Positions 1 to 9,097 of a stretch of DNA of 64,000 nucleotides are shown here, one piece after another (within the stretch, counting starts at the first letter, position 1; the number at the start of each line of letters is the position of its first letter). A model generated the notes under the pieces. The model was not told the origin of the DNA, did not search any database, and saw only the letters and a list, made by a program, of their open reading frames with translations. The stretch lies in contig JADHVL010000005.1 in NCBI GenBank assembly GCA_016784025.1, positions 1 to 64,000 of the forward strand, read 5' to 3'. Both the position numbers and the translations under genes were made by a program. This DNA comes from Fidelibacterota bacterium (GTDB lineage Bacteria; Fidelibacterota; UBA8477; JABMPR01).

Positions 1-148
1 GGGAACAGAGATGGTTATGCCTGGTGATAATGTGAGTTTAACGATCGAATTGATCCAGCCCATCGCCATGGAAACAGAGCTCCGCTTCGCTATTCGCGAA
101 GGTGGTCATACTGTTGGTGCCGGTGTTGTTACTGAGATCGTAGAATAA
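1..148 (+). CDS. tuf: Elongation factor Tu, C-terminal end (partial)
   Basis: Reading frame 2 runs from the window edge to TAA at 146-148 and gives the last 48 residues of EF-Tu, including the domain III signature [12 protein letters not shown] and the ending VTEIVE. EF-Tu carries aminoacyl-tRNA to the ribosomal A site as a GTP-bound complex. The rest of the gene lies upstream of the window. Its place 40 bases before rpsJ is the usual junction of the str and S10 operons, so transcripts may run through. Confidence 0.95.
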   Translation, partial: GTEMVMPGDNVSLTIELIQPIAMETELRFAIREGGHTVGAGVVTEIVE

Positions 149-188
149 TTAAAATTAACGTATTTAAAGCTATTAAGAGGAATCCAGA

Positions 189-497
189 ATGCCGTCACAG
201 ACAATAAGAATCAGTCTCAAGGCATATGATCATAATCTGCTGGATAAATCCACGGCAAGAATCGTACAAACCGCTAAGTCCACTGGGGCTGTTATTGCGG
301 GGCCGATTCCGCTGCCCACGAAGCGTTCTATCGTGACGGTATTGCGGTCCCCCCACGTGAATAAAAAATCACGTGAACAGTTTCAAACGAAGATTCATAA
401 GCGTTTGGTCGATATACACAACTCGTCTGCAAAGACAGTTGATGCCTTGATGAAGTTGGATTTACCCGCTGGTGTTGACATTGAGATTAAGGTGTAA
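189..497 (+). CDS. rpsJ: 30S ribosomal protein S10
   Basis: 102 residues, the normal S10 length. S10 sits in the head of the small subunit, and in many bacteria also binds NusB in antitermination. The N-terminal [16 protein letters not shown] and the central GPIPLPTKR are family signatures. AAGAGGA at 175-181 is a good ribosome-binding site for the ATG. It is the first gene of the S10 block; rplC begins one base after its stop. No S10-type leader hairpin is evident in the 40 bases upstream. Confidence 0.97.
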   Translation: MPSQTIRISLKAYDHNLLDKSTARIVQTAKSTGAVIAGPIPLPTKRSIVTVLRSPHVNKKSREQFQTKIHKRLVDIHNSSAKTVDALMKLDLPAGVDIEIKV

Positions 498-498
498 C

Positions 499-1122
499 AT
501 GAGAGGTTTAATTGGACAGAAATTGGGAATGACTCAGTTCTGGCGTGAGGACGGTCAGGTTATACCTGTCACCGTCATTCAGGGTGGACCATGTGTCATT
601 ACTCAGATCAAGACCAAGGAGCGAGATGGATATTCATCCGTTCAGCTTGGGTATAAAGATAAAAAAGAGTCTCGTGAGACTCAGCCACAGATTGGTCACT
701 TCAAAAAAGCCAATACTTCACCAAAATACTTTGTTCACGAATTCCGCGATCTGGAAGTTGGAGACAAAAAAGAAGGTGATGCTGTTGATGTAGACATGTT
801 TGAAGTGGGTGATCAGGTTACCGTTTCAGGGACAAGCAAGGGACGTGGTTTTGCCGGTGTGATGAAACGCCATAATTTTCATGGTGGTCATGCATCTCAC
901 GGAAAATCAGATCAGCTGCGTGCTGGAGGTTCTATTGGTGCCAGTTCTGACCCAAGTCGCGTGTGGAAGGGTAAAAAGATGGCCGGACATTACGGCGCTA
1001 AAAGAGCCAGTATTCGTAATCTGGAAGTAGTTGCTGTAGATGTTGATAATCACATCGTTATGATTAAGGGCGCTGTACCTGGTCCTAATAACGGTTTTGT
1101 TGAATTGCTGGATCGGGGTTGA
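499..1122 (+). CDS. rplC: 50S ribosomal protein L3
   Basis: 207 residues from the ATG at 499, which gives the standard N-terminus MRGLIGQKLGMTQ. An in-frame start at 472 would overlap rpsJ and add a non-homologous leader. L3 binds 23S rRNA early in assembly and reaches toward the peptidyl transferase centre. The segment GHASHGKSDQLRAGGSIG followed by GKKMAGHYGA is the conserved loop region. The rplD ATG follows one base after the stop, so translation is probably coupled. Confidence 0.97.
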   Translation: MRGLIGQKLGMTQFWREDGQVIPVTVIQGGPCVITQIKTKERDGYSSVQLGYKDKKESRETQPQIGHFKKANTSPKYFVHEFRDLEVGDKKEGDAVDVDMFEVGDQVTVSGTSKGRGFAGVMKRHNFHGGHASHGKSDQLRAGGSIGASSDPSRVWKGKKMAGHYGAKRASIRNLEVVAVDVDNHIVMIKGAVPGPNNGFVELLDRG

Positions 1123-1123
1123 T

Positions 1124-1753
1124 ATGAAATTAAAAGTGTATTCTCCCGAAGGAAAAGCAACTCAAAAAAAAGTTGATGGTCTGGATTCTGTTTTCGGAAT
1201 CGAACCCAACGAACATGTTGTTTATCTTGCTGTTAAAGCAGAATTGAATAATCTCCGTCAGGGATCTGTCAAGACCAAGAGTCGTGCAGAAGTCTCTGGT
1301 GGTGGTAAAAAGCCTTGGAAGCAAAAGGGCGGTGGTCGCGCTCGCGCTGGATCAACTCGTTCTCCAATCTTTGTTGGTGGTGGGCACACTTTCGCTCTCT
1401 CTCCAAAGACCTACAATATGTCTTTGCCTAAAAAGGTGAAGCGTCTTGCCCGTAGGAGTGTGCTTTCAGATAAGGCTAAATCGGATTCACTCTTTGTAGT
1501 GGATGCTTTCAATTTTGATAAGCCAAAAACAAAAGATGTCATCGCACTTCTGGAAACTATGAAGATTGCTGACAAAAAGCTGCTTATTCTTACTTCAACC
1601 TTCGATGAAGGTTTGATGCTGAGTGGACGTAACTTGAAGAATGTCGCTATTATCGAGACAGCTTTTGTTTCTGCCTATGATTTAATTGACAATGAAGCGA
1701 TTCTCATGGATAAAGCATCCATCGAGATTCTCAACGCCCAGCTGGCAGACTAG
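1124..1753 (+). CDS. rplD: 50S ribosomal protein L4
   Basis: 209 residues from ATG 1124 (MKLKVYSPEG). An upstream in-frame ATG at 1097 lies inside rplC and is rejected. L4 lines the peptide exit tunnel; the tunnel loop is recognisable as KPWKQKGGGRARAGSTRSP. In Enterobacteria L4 also represses its own operon, but no leader target was seen here. It is 5 bases from the first rplW ATG. Confidence 0.97.
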   Translation: MKLKVYSPEGKATQKKVDGLDSVFGIEPNEHVVYLAVKAELNNLRQGSVKTKSRAEVSGGGKKPWKQKGGGRARAGSTRSPIFVGGGHTFALSPKTYNMSLPKKVKRLARRSVLSDKAKSDSLFVVDAFNFDKPKTKDVIALLETMKIADKKLLILTSTFDEGLMLSGRNLKNVAIIETAFVSAYDLIDNEAILMDKASIEILNAQLAD

Positions 1754-1764
1754 GAGAGATGAAT

Positions 1765-2079
1765 ATGAGTCAAGGTATCATTATTGAACCCATTCTCTCC
1801 GAGAAGAGCGCAGCCTTGCAGGAAAGTCAACGCAAGTATGCCTTTAAGGTTTTAAAGTCAGCTAACAAAATTGACATCAAAAAAGTCGTCGAAAGTCGCT
1901 TTGGTGTCAAAGTTGAAAAAGTTGCTACTATGAATATGAATGGAAAAGTCAAACGCTCAACCATGCGTAGTGGTGGTCGTGTCATTCGTACAGAAGGCCC
2001 TCGTGCCTCCTGGAAGAAGGCCGTGGTTACCCTTAAAGATGGTGAAGCCATTGATTTCTTCCGCGATGAGCAGGCGTAA
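1765..2079 (+). CDS. rplW: 50S ribosomal protein L23
   Basis: 104 residues with the typical opening [12 protein letters not shown]23 sits at the exit of the peptide tunnel and docks trigger factor and SRP. Two ATGs are possible, 1759 and 1765. AGGAGA at 1752-1757 has proper spacing only to the second, so 1765 is chosen; the alternative adds two residues. The gene lies between L4 and L2, its conserved place. Confidence 0.95.
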   Translation: MSQGIIIEPILSEKSAALQESQRKYAFKVLKSANKIDIKKVVESRFGVKVEKVATMNMNGKVKRSTMRSGGRVIRTEGPRASWKKAVVTLKDGEAIDFFRDEQA

Positions 2080-2090
2080 GGTGGTTCAGA

Positions 2091-2921
2091 ATGGCAGTTA
2101 AGACATATAAGCCAATTACCCCGGGACTACGTTTTAAAACAACGTCATCTTTTGAGGAAATTACAAGAACAGATCCTGAAAAAAGTCTGCTTGCTCCTTT
2201 AAAGAAATCCGGAGGACGTAATAACAATGGTCGCATCACATCAAGACATCGTGGTGGTGGTCATCGTAGACATTACCGTATTATAGATTTTAAAAGAAAT
2301 AAATTTGACATTCCAGCTCGTGTAGATTCAATTGAATATGACCCGAATCGTTCAGCTAATATCGCTTTGTTGATATATGCTGATGGTGAGAAGCGTTATA
2401 TCCTCGCTCCACATAAGCTGGTTGTTGGTACACAGATCATCTCAAGTGAATCTGCTCCCATTAAGGTTGGGAATAGTCTCTCGCTTGAAAACATACCAGC
2501 TGGTTCCATTGTTCATAACATTGAAATGAAGCCTGGTAAGGGTGGTCAAATATCAAGATCTGCCGGTGCTGGCGCGCAGATAATGGCTAAAGAGGGTGAT
2601 TATGTTACCCTGAAGCTACCTAGTGGCGAAATGCGCATGATCCACAAGCGTTGTCATGCTACCCTGGGCGAAGTCGGAAACAAGGAGCATGAAAATATCT
2701 CCATTGGTAAGGCTGGTCGTTCAAGGTGGATGGGTCGTCGTCCCAAAGTTCGTGGTGTTGCAATGAATCCTGTTGATCACCCAATGGGTGGTGGCGAAGG
2801 CCGCTCCTCTGGTGGTCGTCATCCTACCACACCTTGGGGAAAACCCACTAAGGGATATAAGACGCGTAAGAAGAACAAGGCGTCTAACAAATACATTGTC
2901 GCTCGTCGGAAGAAGAAATAA
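2091..2921 (+). CDS. rplB: 50S ribosomal protein L2
   Basis: 276 residues, full length. L2 is needed for subunit association and peptidyl transferase activity. Signatures are [19 protein letters not shown] near the N-terminus and [20 protein letters not shown] near the C-terminus, the latter holding the conserved His close to the catalytic centre. The C-terminus is a basic [17 protein letters not shown] tail. It is 13 bases from rpsS. Confidence 0.98.
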   Translation: MAVKTYKPITPGLRFKTTSSFEEITRTDPEKSLLAPLKKSGGRNNNGRITSRHRGGGHRRHYRIIDFKRNKFDIPARVDSIEYDPNRSANIALLIYADGEKRYILAPHKLVVGTQIISSESAPIKVGNSLSLENIPAGSIVHNIEMKPGKGGQISRSAGAGAQIMAKEGDYVTLKLPSGEMRMIHKRCHATLGEVGNKEHENISIGKAGRSRWMGRRPKVRGVAMNPVDHPMGGGEGRSSGGRHPTTPWGKPTKGYKTRKKNKASNKYIVARRKKK

Positions 2922-2934
2922 GGTCTGATATATT

Positions 2935-3207
2935 ATGCCAAGATCTATTAAAAAAGGACCCTACATTGAGCCAAAGCTCATGGCAAAAGCAGAGGCTGCT
3001 CAGGATAGTAAAAAGCGTGTCGTTATCAAAACATGGTCACGTCGCTCTATGATCGTTCCTGAATTCGTGGGTTTGACATTTGCCGTACATAACGGGAAAA
3101 AATTTATCCCCGTATATGTTTCAGAAAATATGGTTGGACACAAGCTGGGTGAGTTCTCACCAACCCGAACCTATCGCGGTCATGGCGATAAAGCGAGAAG
3201 AGGTTAA
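2935..3207 (+). CDS. rpsS: 30S ribosomal protein S19
   Basis: 90 residues, standard length. S19 is in the head of the 30S subunit near the A-site finger and pairs with S13. Signatures RSIKKGPYI at the start and [16 protein letters not shown] near the end are both present. Three bases separate its stop from the rplV start. Confidence 0.97.
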   Translation: MPRSIKKGPYIEPKLMAKAEAAQDSKKRVVIKTWSRRSMIVPEFVGLTFAVHNGKKFIPVYVSENMVGHKLGEFSPTRTYRGHGDKARRG

Positions 3208-3210
3208 GAT

Positions 3211-3552
3211 ATGGATGCTGTAGCCAAAGCCAGACATATCCACCAATCTGCTCGCAAAGTTCGCCAGGTGTTAGACGAAGTACGTGGAAAACAGGTCGAG
3301 AATGCGATTAACAAATTGCATTTCACACCCAAAAAAGCTGCTAAGATTATTGAAAAGACACTTCGCAGCGCAGTTGCCAATGCCATCAACCGTGAAGGTT
3401 CTGAAGTGGATGCTGATAAGCTATTCGTTAAAGAAGCTTTTTGTGATGAAGGCCCCACGATGCGTCGTTTTAGACCTCGTGCCATGGGAAGGGCAACTAT
3501 TATCAGAAAACGTACAAGTCACCTGACCATTGTGGTCGCAGAGAAAGAGTAG
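3211..3552 (+). CDS. rplV: 50S ribosomal protein L22
   Basis: 113 residues. L22 spans the large subunit and its beta hairpin lines the exit tunnel beside L4. The N-terminal ARHIHQSARKVRQVLDEVRG and the hairpin region GPTMRRFRPRAMGRATIIRKR match the family. Its stop is 10 bases before the TTG start proposed for rpsC. Confidence 0.97.
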   Translation: MDAVAKARHIHQSARKVRQVLDEVRGKQVENAINKLHFTPKKAAKIIEKTLRSAVANAINREGSEVDADKLFVKEAFCDEGPTMRRFRPRAMGRATIIRKRTSHLTIVVAEKE

Positions 3553-3562
3553 AGGAGACGTT

Positions 3563-4198
3563 TTGGGTCAAAAAACACATCCTGTCGGTTTTCGTCTAGG
3601 TTTTAATAAAACCTGGAGTTCAAACTGGTTTGACGAGAAGAATTTCGCAGATAAGCTGAATGAAGATATTCTTCTACGAAAATATATTTATAAGCGTCTT
3701 GCTCACGCTGCGGTTGATAAAATTGATATTCATCGCACCAGTAAAAAGATCACCATTTCTATCTCAACTGCCCGTCCCGGTATTGTGATTGGTAGAAAGG
3801 GAGAAGAGGTTGATCGTCTCCGCGAAGAGATTCGCAGACTTACTGGTCGTGAGATTCAGATTAATGTAAACGAAATCAAGCGTCCTGAATTAAGTGCTCG
3901 CCTGGTTGGTAGAAATATTGCTGACCAATTGGTAAAAAAGATTGCTTTCCGCCGTGCGGCTAAAAAAGCTATCCAGTCTACCATGCGTATGGGTGCTGAA
4001 GGAATTAAGGTGACCGTCTCCGGTCGTCTTGGTGGCGCTGAAATGTCACGTACCGAGACCTTCCATGAAGGCCGTGTACCGCTGCATACCCTGCGTTCTG
4101 ACATCGATTATGCTCTCGTTGAAGCTCACACAACCTATGGCGTCATTGGCGTGAAGGTGTGGATCTGTAACGGGGAAGCTGTCGGAATCGCCGGTTAA
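3563..4198 (+). CDS. rpsC: 30S ribosomal protein S3 (TTG start)
   Basis: 211 residues when started at TTG 3563, giving the usual N-terminus MGQKTHPVGFRLG. GAGGAGA at 3552-3558 sits at the right distance. The longer in-frame ATG at 3530 lies within rplV and adds a non-homologous peptide. S3 forms part of the mRNA entry channel. The KH domain shows PGIVIGRKGEEVD and the C-terminal domain shows TYGVIGVKVWI. Confidence 0.96.
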   Translation: MGQKTHPVGFRLGFNKTWSSNWFDEKNFADKLNEDILLRKYIYKRLAHAAVDKIDIHRTSKKITISISTARPGIVIGRKGEEVDRLREEIRRLTGREIQINVNEIKRPELSARLVGRNIADQLVKKIAFRRAAKKAIQSTMRMGAEGIKVTVSGRLGGAEMSRTETFHEGRVPLHTLRSDIDYALVEAHTTYGVIGVKVWICNGEAVGIAG

Positions 4199-4211
4199 GG
4201 GAGATTAGATC

Positions 4212-4634
4212 ATGTTAATGCCAAGAAAGGTTAAATACCGTCGGCATCATCGCGGAAGAAAACATGGTAATGCGGCTCGAGGTAATGAGGTTTCCTTCGG
4301 AACCTTTGGGCTCAAAGCTCTTGAAGCTGGCTGGATCACCAGTCGTCAGATAGAAGCTACTCGTGTTGCTATTGTTCGAAAAGTTCGTAAAACTGGTCGT
4401 ATGTGGATTCGTATTTTTCCACAAAAACCAGTGACTATCAAACCTGCAGAAACTCGTATGGGTAAGGGTAAGGGTTCACCTGAGTATTGGGTGGCCGTTG
4501 TCAAACCTGGTCGGGTAATGTTTGAGGTTGATGGTGTGGATTTGGCGACTGCTCAAGAAGCATTCCGTTTGGCCGGTCATAAATTGCCTATTAAAACTAA
4601 AACTGTCGCCCGTCGCGACATTCATGAGGCTTAA
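4212..4634 (+). CDS. rplP: 50S ribosomal protein L16
   Basis: 140 residues. L16 organises the A-site tRNA binding region of the large subunit. The start [16 protein letters not shown] matches the common MLMP form of the family, and AAGGGAGA at 4197-4204 fits ATG 4212 better than ATG 4218. [20 protein letters not shown] is the second family signature. rpmC begins two bases after its stop. Confidence 0.97.
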   Translation: MLMPRKVKYRRHHRGRKHGNAARGNEVSFGTFGLKALEAGWITSRQIEATRVAIVRKVRKTGRMWIRIFPQKPVTIKPAETRMGKGKGSPEYWVAVVKPGRVMFEVDGVDLATAQEAFRLAGHKLPIKTKTVARRDIHEA

Positions 4635-4636
4635 TT

Positions 4637-4855
4637 ATGAAGACTTCAGATATTAAAGATTTTACAGTTGAAGCCTTACAGAATAAGCTTGCTGATAACG
4701 AAACTGAGATGGCAAACCTCCGTTTTCAGAAAGCACTGCAACAGTTGGAAAAACCAACTCGAGTACGTGAACTGAGACGTGAGATTGCACAGATCAAGAC
4801 AGTTCTCAAGGAAATGGATTTAGGTATCCGTGAGAAAAAGGGGTTAGAGAAATGA
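4637..4855 (+). CDS. rpmC: 50S ribosomal protein L29
   Basis: 72 residues, predicted as two helices. L29 binds near the exit tunnel next to L23. The signature [15 protein letters not shown] is clear. The ATGA overlap with rpsQ (4852-4855) suggests translational coupling. Confidence 0.95.
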   Translation: MKTSDIKDFTVEALQNKLADNETEMANLRFQKALQQLEKPTRVRELRREIAQIKTVLKEMDLGIREKKGLEK

Positions 4856-5115
4856 GTGAACGTGGAAACCGCAAGGTAATCCAGGGTATTGTCACAAGCA
4901 ATTCCATGGATAAGACCATTGTCGTTAAAGTGAGTCGCCGTCTGCGTCATCCCCTTTATGGCAAGTTCATCAAAAAAAGCAAGAATTTCAAAGCTCATGA
5001 TGAGACGAATTCATGTAATGTTGGTGATGAGGTAAGAATTATTGAGAGTCGTCCCATCTCTAAAGATAAGCGTTGGAGACTCCTTGAAACCGTTAAGCAG
5101 GCTCTAGAAGCCTAA
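4852..5115 (+). CDS. rpsQ: 30S ribosomal protein S17
   Basis: 87 residues with the S17 OB fold. S17 is a primary binder of 16S rRNA. The opening [19 protein letters not shown] and [19 protein letters not shown] match the family. It overlaps rpmC by four bases and is followed after 17 bases by rplN. Confidence 0.96.
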   Translation: MSERGNRKVIQGIVTSNSMDKTIVVKVSRRLRHPLYGKFIKKSKNFKAHDETNSCNVGDEVRIIESRPISKDKRWRLLETVKQALEA

Positions 5116-5132
5116 GTAAGGGTGATAGAACA

Positions 5133-5501
5133 ATGATACAACAAGAAACACGACTCGCAGTCGCTGATAATACAGGTGCTAAGGAAGTCCTCTGTTTCAA
5201 GGTTCTTGGTGGAAGTCGACGCAGATACGCCTCCGTAGGTGATCTGATTGTAGTGACTGTTAAACATGCCATCCCCAACAGTTCGGTTAAAAAAGGTGAA
5301 GTATCTACCGCCGTTGTTGTGAGAACTAAGAAAGAGATCCGTCGCAAAGACGGCAGCTATATTCGTTTTGATGAAAATGCTGCTGTATTGCTGAACGCAC
5401 AGGGTGAACCTCGCGGTACACGTATCTTCGGACCTGTTGCCCGCGAATTGCGCGAGAAAAAACACATGCGCATCGTTTCCATGGCGCCAGAAGTGCTTTA
5501 G
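5133..5501 (+). CDS. rplN: 50S ribosomal protein L14
   Basis: 122 residues, exactly the usual length. L14 lies at the subunit interface and is the docking site of the silencing factor RsfS. The start [19 protein letters not shown] and the end [17 protein letters not shown] are near-invariant in the family. Confidence 0.98.
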   Translation: MIQQETRLAVADNTGAKEVLCFKVLGGSRRRYASVGDLIVVTVKHAIPNSSVKKGEVSTAVVVRTKKEIRRKDGSYIRFDENAAVLLNAQGEPRGTRIFGPVARELREKKHMRIVSMAPEVL

Positions 5502-5513
5502 GAGGCTATGAAA

Positions 5514-5822
5514 ATGAAAATTAAGAAAAACGATCAGATTGTGGTCCTGTCAGGTGCTGATAAGGGTAAAACTGGAAAAGTTTTAGCTGTATTCCCAAAA
5601 ACTCAGCGTGTGCTGGTTGAGGGTATTAACTTTATCAAGAAACATCAACGTCAGACCTCAGCAAATGCACCTTCTGGAATCATCGAAAAAGAAGCAGCTC
5701 TCAACGTTTCAAACGTTGCGCTTCTTGTGGATGGCAAGCCAGCAAAGGTAGGTTTTAAATATTTAGATGACGGTCGCAAAGTCAGATTTCTCAAGACTTC
5801 CGGCGAAGTCATTGATAGATAA
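5514..5822 (+). CDS. rplX: 50S ribosomal protein L24
   Basis: 102 residues from ATG 5514 ([14 protein letters not shown]). GGAGG at 5501-5505 is 8 bases from this ATG and only 2 from the ATG at 5508, so the downstream start is preferred. L24 starts large-subunit assembly. The KOW motif is visible as [20 protein letters not shown]. Confidence 0.95.
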   Translation: MKIKKNDQIVVLSGADKGKTGKVLAVFPKTQRVLVEGINFIKKHQRQTSANAPSGIIEKEAALNVSNVALLVDGKPAKVGFKYLDDGRKVRFLKTSGEVIDR

Positions 5823-5835
5823 GGTGTGAGTGAAT

Positions 5836-6396
5836 ATGAGTGATTATACACCTCGTTTAAAAGCAAAATATACAGCAGAAGTTGTGCCTGTGCTTATGAA
5901 GAAATTCGAGTACAAAAGCACCATGCAAGTTCCTGCTTTAAAGAAAATTACCCTGAATATGGGGCTTGGAAAAGCTAAAGAAGAACCACGTCGTCTTGAG
6001 GCAGCAGTCAATGAATTGACAATTATCTCTGGTCAGAAAGCGGTGATTACTAAAGCTAAAAAAGCTATTTCAAACTTTAAGTTGCGTGCTGGTGACCCAG
6101 TGGGTGCCCGCGTAACACTGCATGGCAAAAACATGTGGGAGTTTCTGGATCGCTTTGTTTCTATCGCATTGCCTCGCGTTCGTGACTTTAATGGTGTCCC
6201 CAATAGATCATTTGATGGTCGTGGTAACTACAGTCTAGGTATTAAAGAACAAATTATCTTTCCTGAAATCGATTATGATAAGATCGAAGGTGTCAATGGA
6301 ATGGATATCAGTATTACGACCTCTGCTACGACAGATGAGGAAGCCTATGAGCTGTTGACTGCTCTGGGAATCCCCTTCAGACGTAAGCAGGAATAG
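5836..6396 (+). CDS. rplE: 50S ribosomal protein L5
   Basis: 186 residues from ATG 5836; a GTG two codons upstream is possible, but AAGGTG at 5821-5826 spaces better to the ATG. L5 binds 5S rRNA and contacts P-site tRNA. Signatures are [13 protein letters not shown] and [18 protein letters not shown]. The N-terminus [11 protein letters not shown] is also typical. Confidence 0.97.
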   Translation: MSDYTPRLKAKYTAEVVPVLMKKFEYKSTMQVPALKKITLNMGLGKAKEEPRRLEAAVNELTIISGQKAVITKAKKAISNFKLRAGDPVGARVTLHGKNMWEFLDRFVSIALPRVRDFNGVPNRSFDGRGNYSLGIKEQIIFPEIDYDKIEGVNGMDISITTSATTDEEAYELLTALGIPFRRKQE

Positions 6397-6410
6397 GAGC
6401 GAGCAGAATT

Positions 6411-6596
6411 ATGGCAAAAAAATCCCTTATCGCCAAAGCGAAAAGAAAACCAAAGTTTCAGGTAAGAGGCTACAATCGCTGTCGCGTATGTGGTCGTCCT
6501 CACGGTTACCTCCGGAAGTTTGGTCTGTGTAGAATATGTTTTCGCGAATTGGCCCTAAAAGGCGAAATACCTGGCATTGTTAAGGCCAGTTGGTAG
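6411..6596 (+). CDS. rpsN: 30S ribosomal protein S14, zinc-binding type
   Basis: 61 residues, the short type Z form. Cys pairs CRVC and CRIC, 12 residues apart, form the zinc ribbon. S14 is assembled late in the head of the 30S subunit. The long, zinc-free form would be about 100 residues, so this is the C+ paralogue type. The RBS is AGGAGCG at 6395-6401. Confidence 0.97.
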   Translation: MAKKSLIAKAKRKPKFQVRGYNRCRVCGRPHGYLRKFGLCRICFRELALKGEIPGIVKASW

Positions 6597-6609
6597 GAGA
6601 CCATTCAAT

Positions 6610-7008
6610 ATGTCTATGAGTGATCCAGTCGCAGATTTCCTAACCCGCATTCGTAATGCCCAGCAAGCTGGTCATCGTTGGACTGATATTCCAAGTTCCA
6701 ACCTGAAGCTTCGTATGGCCTTACTTCTTAAGCTGGAAGGATTTATTAAAGATTTTGTTATCGTTGAAGATGATATGCAAAATGTATTACGTGTTTATTT
6801 AAAATATACAGCCAAAGGCTCACCGGTTATCGCTGGTTTGACCCGTATCAGTCGTCCTGGTCGTCGTCATTATGTACCTGCCGATAATTTGCCTCGCGTC
6901 CGCAATGGTTTGGGTATCGCTATCCTCACCACCAGTCGTGGTGTTATTACTGACAAGCAAGCTAAGAGAGAGCGTGTCGGTGGTGAAGTCTTGTGCCATG
7001 TTTGGTAA
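6610..7008 (+). CDS. rpsH: 30S ribosomal protein S8
   Basis: 132 residues from ATG 6610 (MSMSDPVADFLTRIRNAQ). AGGAG at 6595-6599 is 10 bases away. The earlier in-frame ATG at 6577 is inside rpsN. S8 binds the central domain of 16S rRNA, and in E. coli represses the spc operon. The C-terminal GVITDKQAKRERVGGEVLC is diagnostic. Confidence 0.97.
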   Translation: MSMSDPVADFLTRIRNAQQAGHRWTDIPSSNLKLRMALLLKLEGFIKDFVIVEDDMQNVLRVYLKYTAKGSPVIAGLTRISRPGRRHYVPADNLPRVRNGLGIAILTTSRGVITDKQAKRERVGGEVLCHVW

Positions 7009-7024
7009 GCTTTAGGGGTCTATA

Positions 7025-7567
7025 GTGTCTAGAATTGGAAAAATGCCTATTGCCATCCCAGCCGGGGTTGAGGTTAAAATTCACGCTGATATGGTTGAGG
7101 CCAAAGGCCCCAAAGGCGTGGACTTTGTTGAAACTCTTTCATTGGTGAAGGTCGAGCAGAAAGATAACGAGATCATCGTTAATCGAAATTCTGATGAAAA
7201 AAATGCCCGTGCTGCCCATGGTTTAACACGCGCATTAATTAATAATTTACTTACAGGGGTATCAACAGGTTTCAAACGTGAACTTGAAATCATCGGTACT
7301 GGTTATACTGTAGTGGCTCAAAAGGGTGGACTGCTAATAAATGTTGGTTTCTCACATCCCGTATTTATCGGTGCCGTGGATGGAATTGACTATGCAGTTG
7401 AAAAGGGGAATACCTCTTTTTCCGTGAGTGGCTTTAACAAATATATGGTCGGTGAGGTTTCAGCAAAGATTCGCTCCGTACGTCCTCCTGAACCCTTTAA
7501 GGGCAAAGGTATTCGCTATAAAGGTGAGTATGTCAGACGTAAAGCCGGTAAGACCGTAGGAAAATAA
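7025..7567 (+). CDS. rplF: 50S ribosomal protein L6 (GTG start)
   Basis: 180 residues starting at GTG 7025, with AGGGG at 7014-7018 as ribosome-binding site. L6 lies near the GTPase-associated centre. The N-terminal SRIGKMPIAIPAGV and the C-terminal PFKGKGIRYKGEYVRRKAGK are strong family markers. It is 12 bases from rplR. Confidence 0.97.
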   Translation: MSRIGKMPIAIPAGVEVKIHADMVEAKGPKGVDFVETLSLVKVEQKDNEIIVNRNSDEKNARAAHGLTRALINNLLTGVSTGFKRELEIIGTGYTVVAQKGGLLINVGFSHPVFIGAVDGIDYAVEKGNTSFSVSGFNKYMVGEVSAKIRSVRPPEPFKGKGIRYKGEYVRRKAGKTVGK

Positions 7568-7579
7568 AGGATTTAAGCT

Positions 7580-7954
7580 GTGAAGTATCCTAAATCAGCC
7601 AAAGACTTAAAAAGGCTGAAAAAGAAAAAAGCTCTGCGCGCCCAATTAGAGGGAACGGCAGAGGTACCACGTTTGGTTGTATTCCGCAGCAATCGACATG
7701 TCTATGCTCAAGTGGTTAATGATCATGAACATCGCGTCCTCTTTGGTAGTGGTGATCTTCAGGAAGCAGTAGCCAAACAATTGAAAAAAGACAGCACCAA
7801 GACTGATGCTAGTGTCGCTCTGGGAAAAACCATTGCTGAAATGGCTAAGGCTAAAGGTATCAAGAAGGTCGTTTTTGACCGGAATGGATTTAAATATCAT
7901 GGCCGCGTCAAAGCATTGGCCGATTCGGTTCGTGCCGAAGGATTGGAGTGTTAA
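7580..7954 (+). CDS. rplR: 50S ribosomal protein L18 (GTG start)
   Basis: 124 residues from GTG 7580 preceded by AAAGGA at 7566-7571. L18 brings 5S rRNA to the large subunit with L5. [18 protein letters not shown] and [20 protein letters not shown] are the conserved blocks. The stop TAA shares its last base with the ATG of rpsE (TAATG), so coupling is likely. Confidence 0.97.
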   Translation: MKYPKSAKDLKRLKKKKALRAQLEGTAEVPRLVVFRSNRHVYAQVVNDHEHRVLFGSGDLQEAVAKQLKKDSTKTDASVALGKTIAEMAKAKGIKKVVFDRNGFKYHGRVKALADSVRAEGLEC

Positions 7955-8460
7955 TGAAACGATCAATTAATCCCAGCGAAATCGAATTTAAAGAAGAAAA
8001 AGTCGTCAAGATCAACCGTGTTGCAAAGGTTGTGAAGGGTGGACGTCGATTTAGCTTCAATGCCATAGTTGTAGTGGGTGATGGAAATGGTCATGTCGGT
8101 GTTGGTTTGGGAAAAGCCAACGAAGTCATGAATTCCGTTAACAAGGGCAAAGAAAACGCCAAAAAGAGCGTGGTCCATGTTCCTATCGTTAACGGTACTC
8201 TTCCTCATGCAATCATTGGGAAATATGGTGCCGGTCGTGTCATGTTAAAACCAGCTTCCCCAGGTACAGGAATCATTGCTGGTGGTGCTATTCGTGCCAT
8301 CATGGAACAGGTTGGTATCACTGATGTTCTGGCAAAAATTTTAGGGACACGTAATCCACATAACGTCATTAAGGCGACTATGAATGGGTTAGAAAATCTT
8401 GAAGATGCAACCGAGATTGCCCGCAGACGTGGAATTTCCATTCAGGAGTTATTTAACTAA
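7954..8460 (+). CDS. rpsE: 30S ribosomal protein S5
   Basis: 168 residues from ATG 7954. S5 shapes the mRNA entry site and influences decoding accuracy. The double-stranded RNA-binding N-terminal domain shows [20 protein letters not shown]; the C-terminal domain shows [19 protein letters not shown] and [14 protein letters not shown]. An alternative GTG at 7948 would lie further inside rplR. Confidence 0.97.
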   Translation: MKRSINPSEIEFKEEKVVKINRVAKVVKGGRRFSFNAIVVVGDGNGHVGVGLGKANEVMNSVNKGKENAKKSVVHVPIVNGTLPHAIIGKYGAGRVMLKPASPGTGIIAGGAIRAIMEQVGITDVLAKILGTRNPHNVIKATMNGLENLEDATEIARRRGISIQELFN

Positions 8461-8461
8461 A

Positions 8462-8659
8462 ATGAATGCTAAGAAAAAAGTCGAGCAGATCAAAGTTACC
8501 CAGATTAAAGGGTTGATTGGTCAAAAAGAAAAATTGAAAAGAACTGTTGAAGCGCTTGGTTTAAAGCGCATTGACCATAGTGTAGTTCACGAAGATAATG
8601 ATGTCATCCGTGGCATGGTTTTCAAGGTGAAGCACTTGGTGACTGTGGAGAAAGTTTAA
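8462..8659 (+). CDS. rpmD: 50S ribosomal protein L30
   Basis: 65 residues from ATG 8462, one base after the rpsE stop. A longer in-frame start at 8399 overlaps rpsE and adds a peptide unlike L30. The motif LGLKRIDHSVVHEDN and the preceding VTQIKGLIGQ identify the family. rplO begins directly after its stop. Confidence 0.95.
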   Translation: MNAKKKVEQIKVTQIKGLIGQKEKLKRTVEALGLKRIDHSVVHEDNDVIRGMVFKVKHLVTVEKV

Positions 8660-9097
8660 ATGAAATTAGGTGATTTAAAACCAGCTGCCGGTTCTACTAA
8701 AAGAAGAAAACGTATCGGTCGTGGCAACGCCTCAGGGTGGGGTCGCAATGCCGGTCGCGGCGAAAAAGGTTATGGCTCCAGAACAGGTTCGAAAAGTGCC
8801 GGTTTGTTTGAAGGTGGCCAGATGCCTTTGCATAGAAGACTTCCTAAAAGAGGTTTTACAAATCATTTCCGTAAAGAATACGAAATCCTCAACCTTCGCG
8901 ATCTTAGTCGCGTTGAAGCAGAGGTTATCGATGCAGCAGCACTCCTGGAAGCAGGGCTCATCAGCAAAGTTGATAGTCTGATTAAAGTTTTAGGGGATGG
9001 TGAAATTGATCGTGCAGTGGAAATCACTGTAGACGCCTTTAGCAAATCTGCTGAAGAGAAGATCACTGCTGCTGGGGGAAAGGTAGCTCGTAGATGA
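8660..9097 (+). CDS. rplO: 50S ribosomal protein L15
   Basis: 145 residues. The glycine- and arginine-rich N-terminal extension (KRRKRIGRGNASGWGRNAGR) threads into 23S rRNA. GGQMPLHRRLPKRGFTN is the family signature. Its ATG abuts the rpmD stop and its own stop overlaps the secY start by four bases. Confidence 0.97.
   Translation: MKLGDLKPAAGSTKRRKRIGRGNASGWGRNAGRGEKGYGSRTGSKSAGLFEGGQMPLHRRLPKRGFTNHFRKEYEILNLRDLSRVEAEVIDAAALLEAGLISKVDSLIKVLGDGEIDRAVEITVDAFSKSAEEKITAAGGKVARR

Noticed and set aside
5112-5465. 117-residue minus-strand ORF
   Set aside because: Lies wholly under rplN in another frame and has no ribosome-binding site or recognisable motif.
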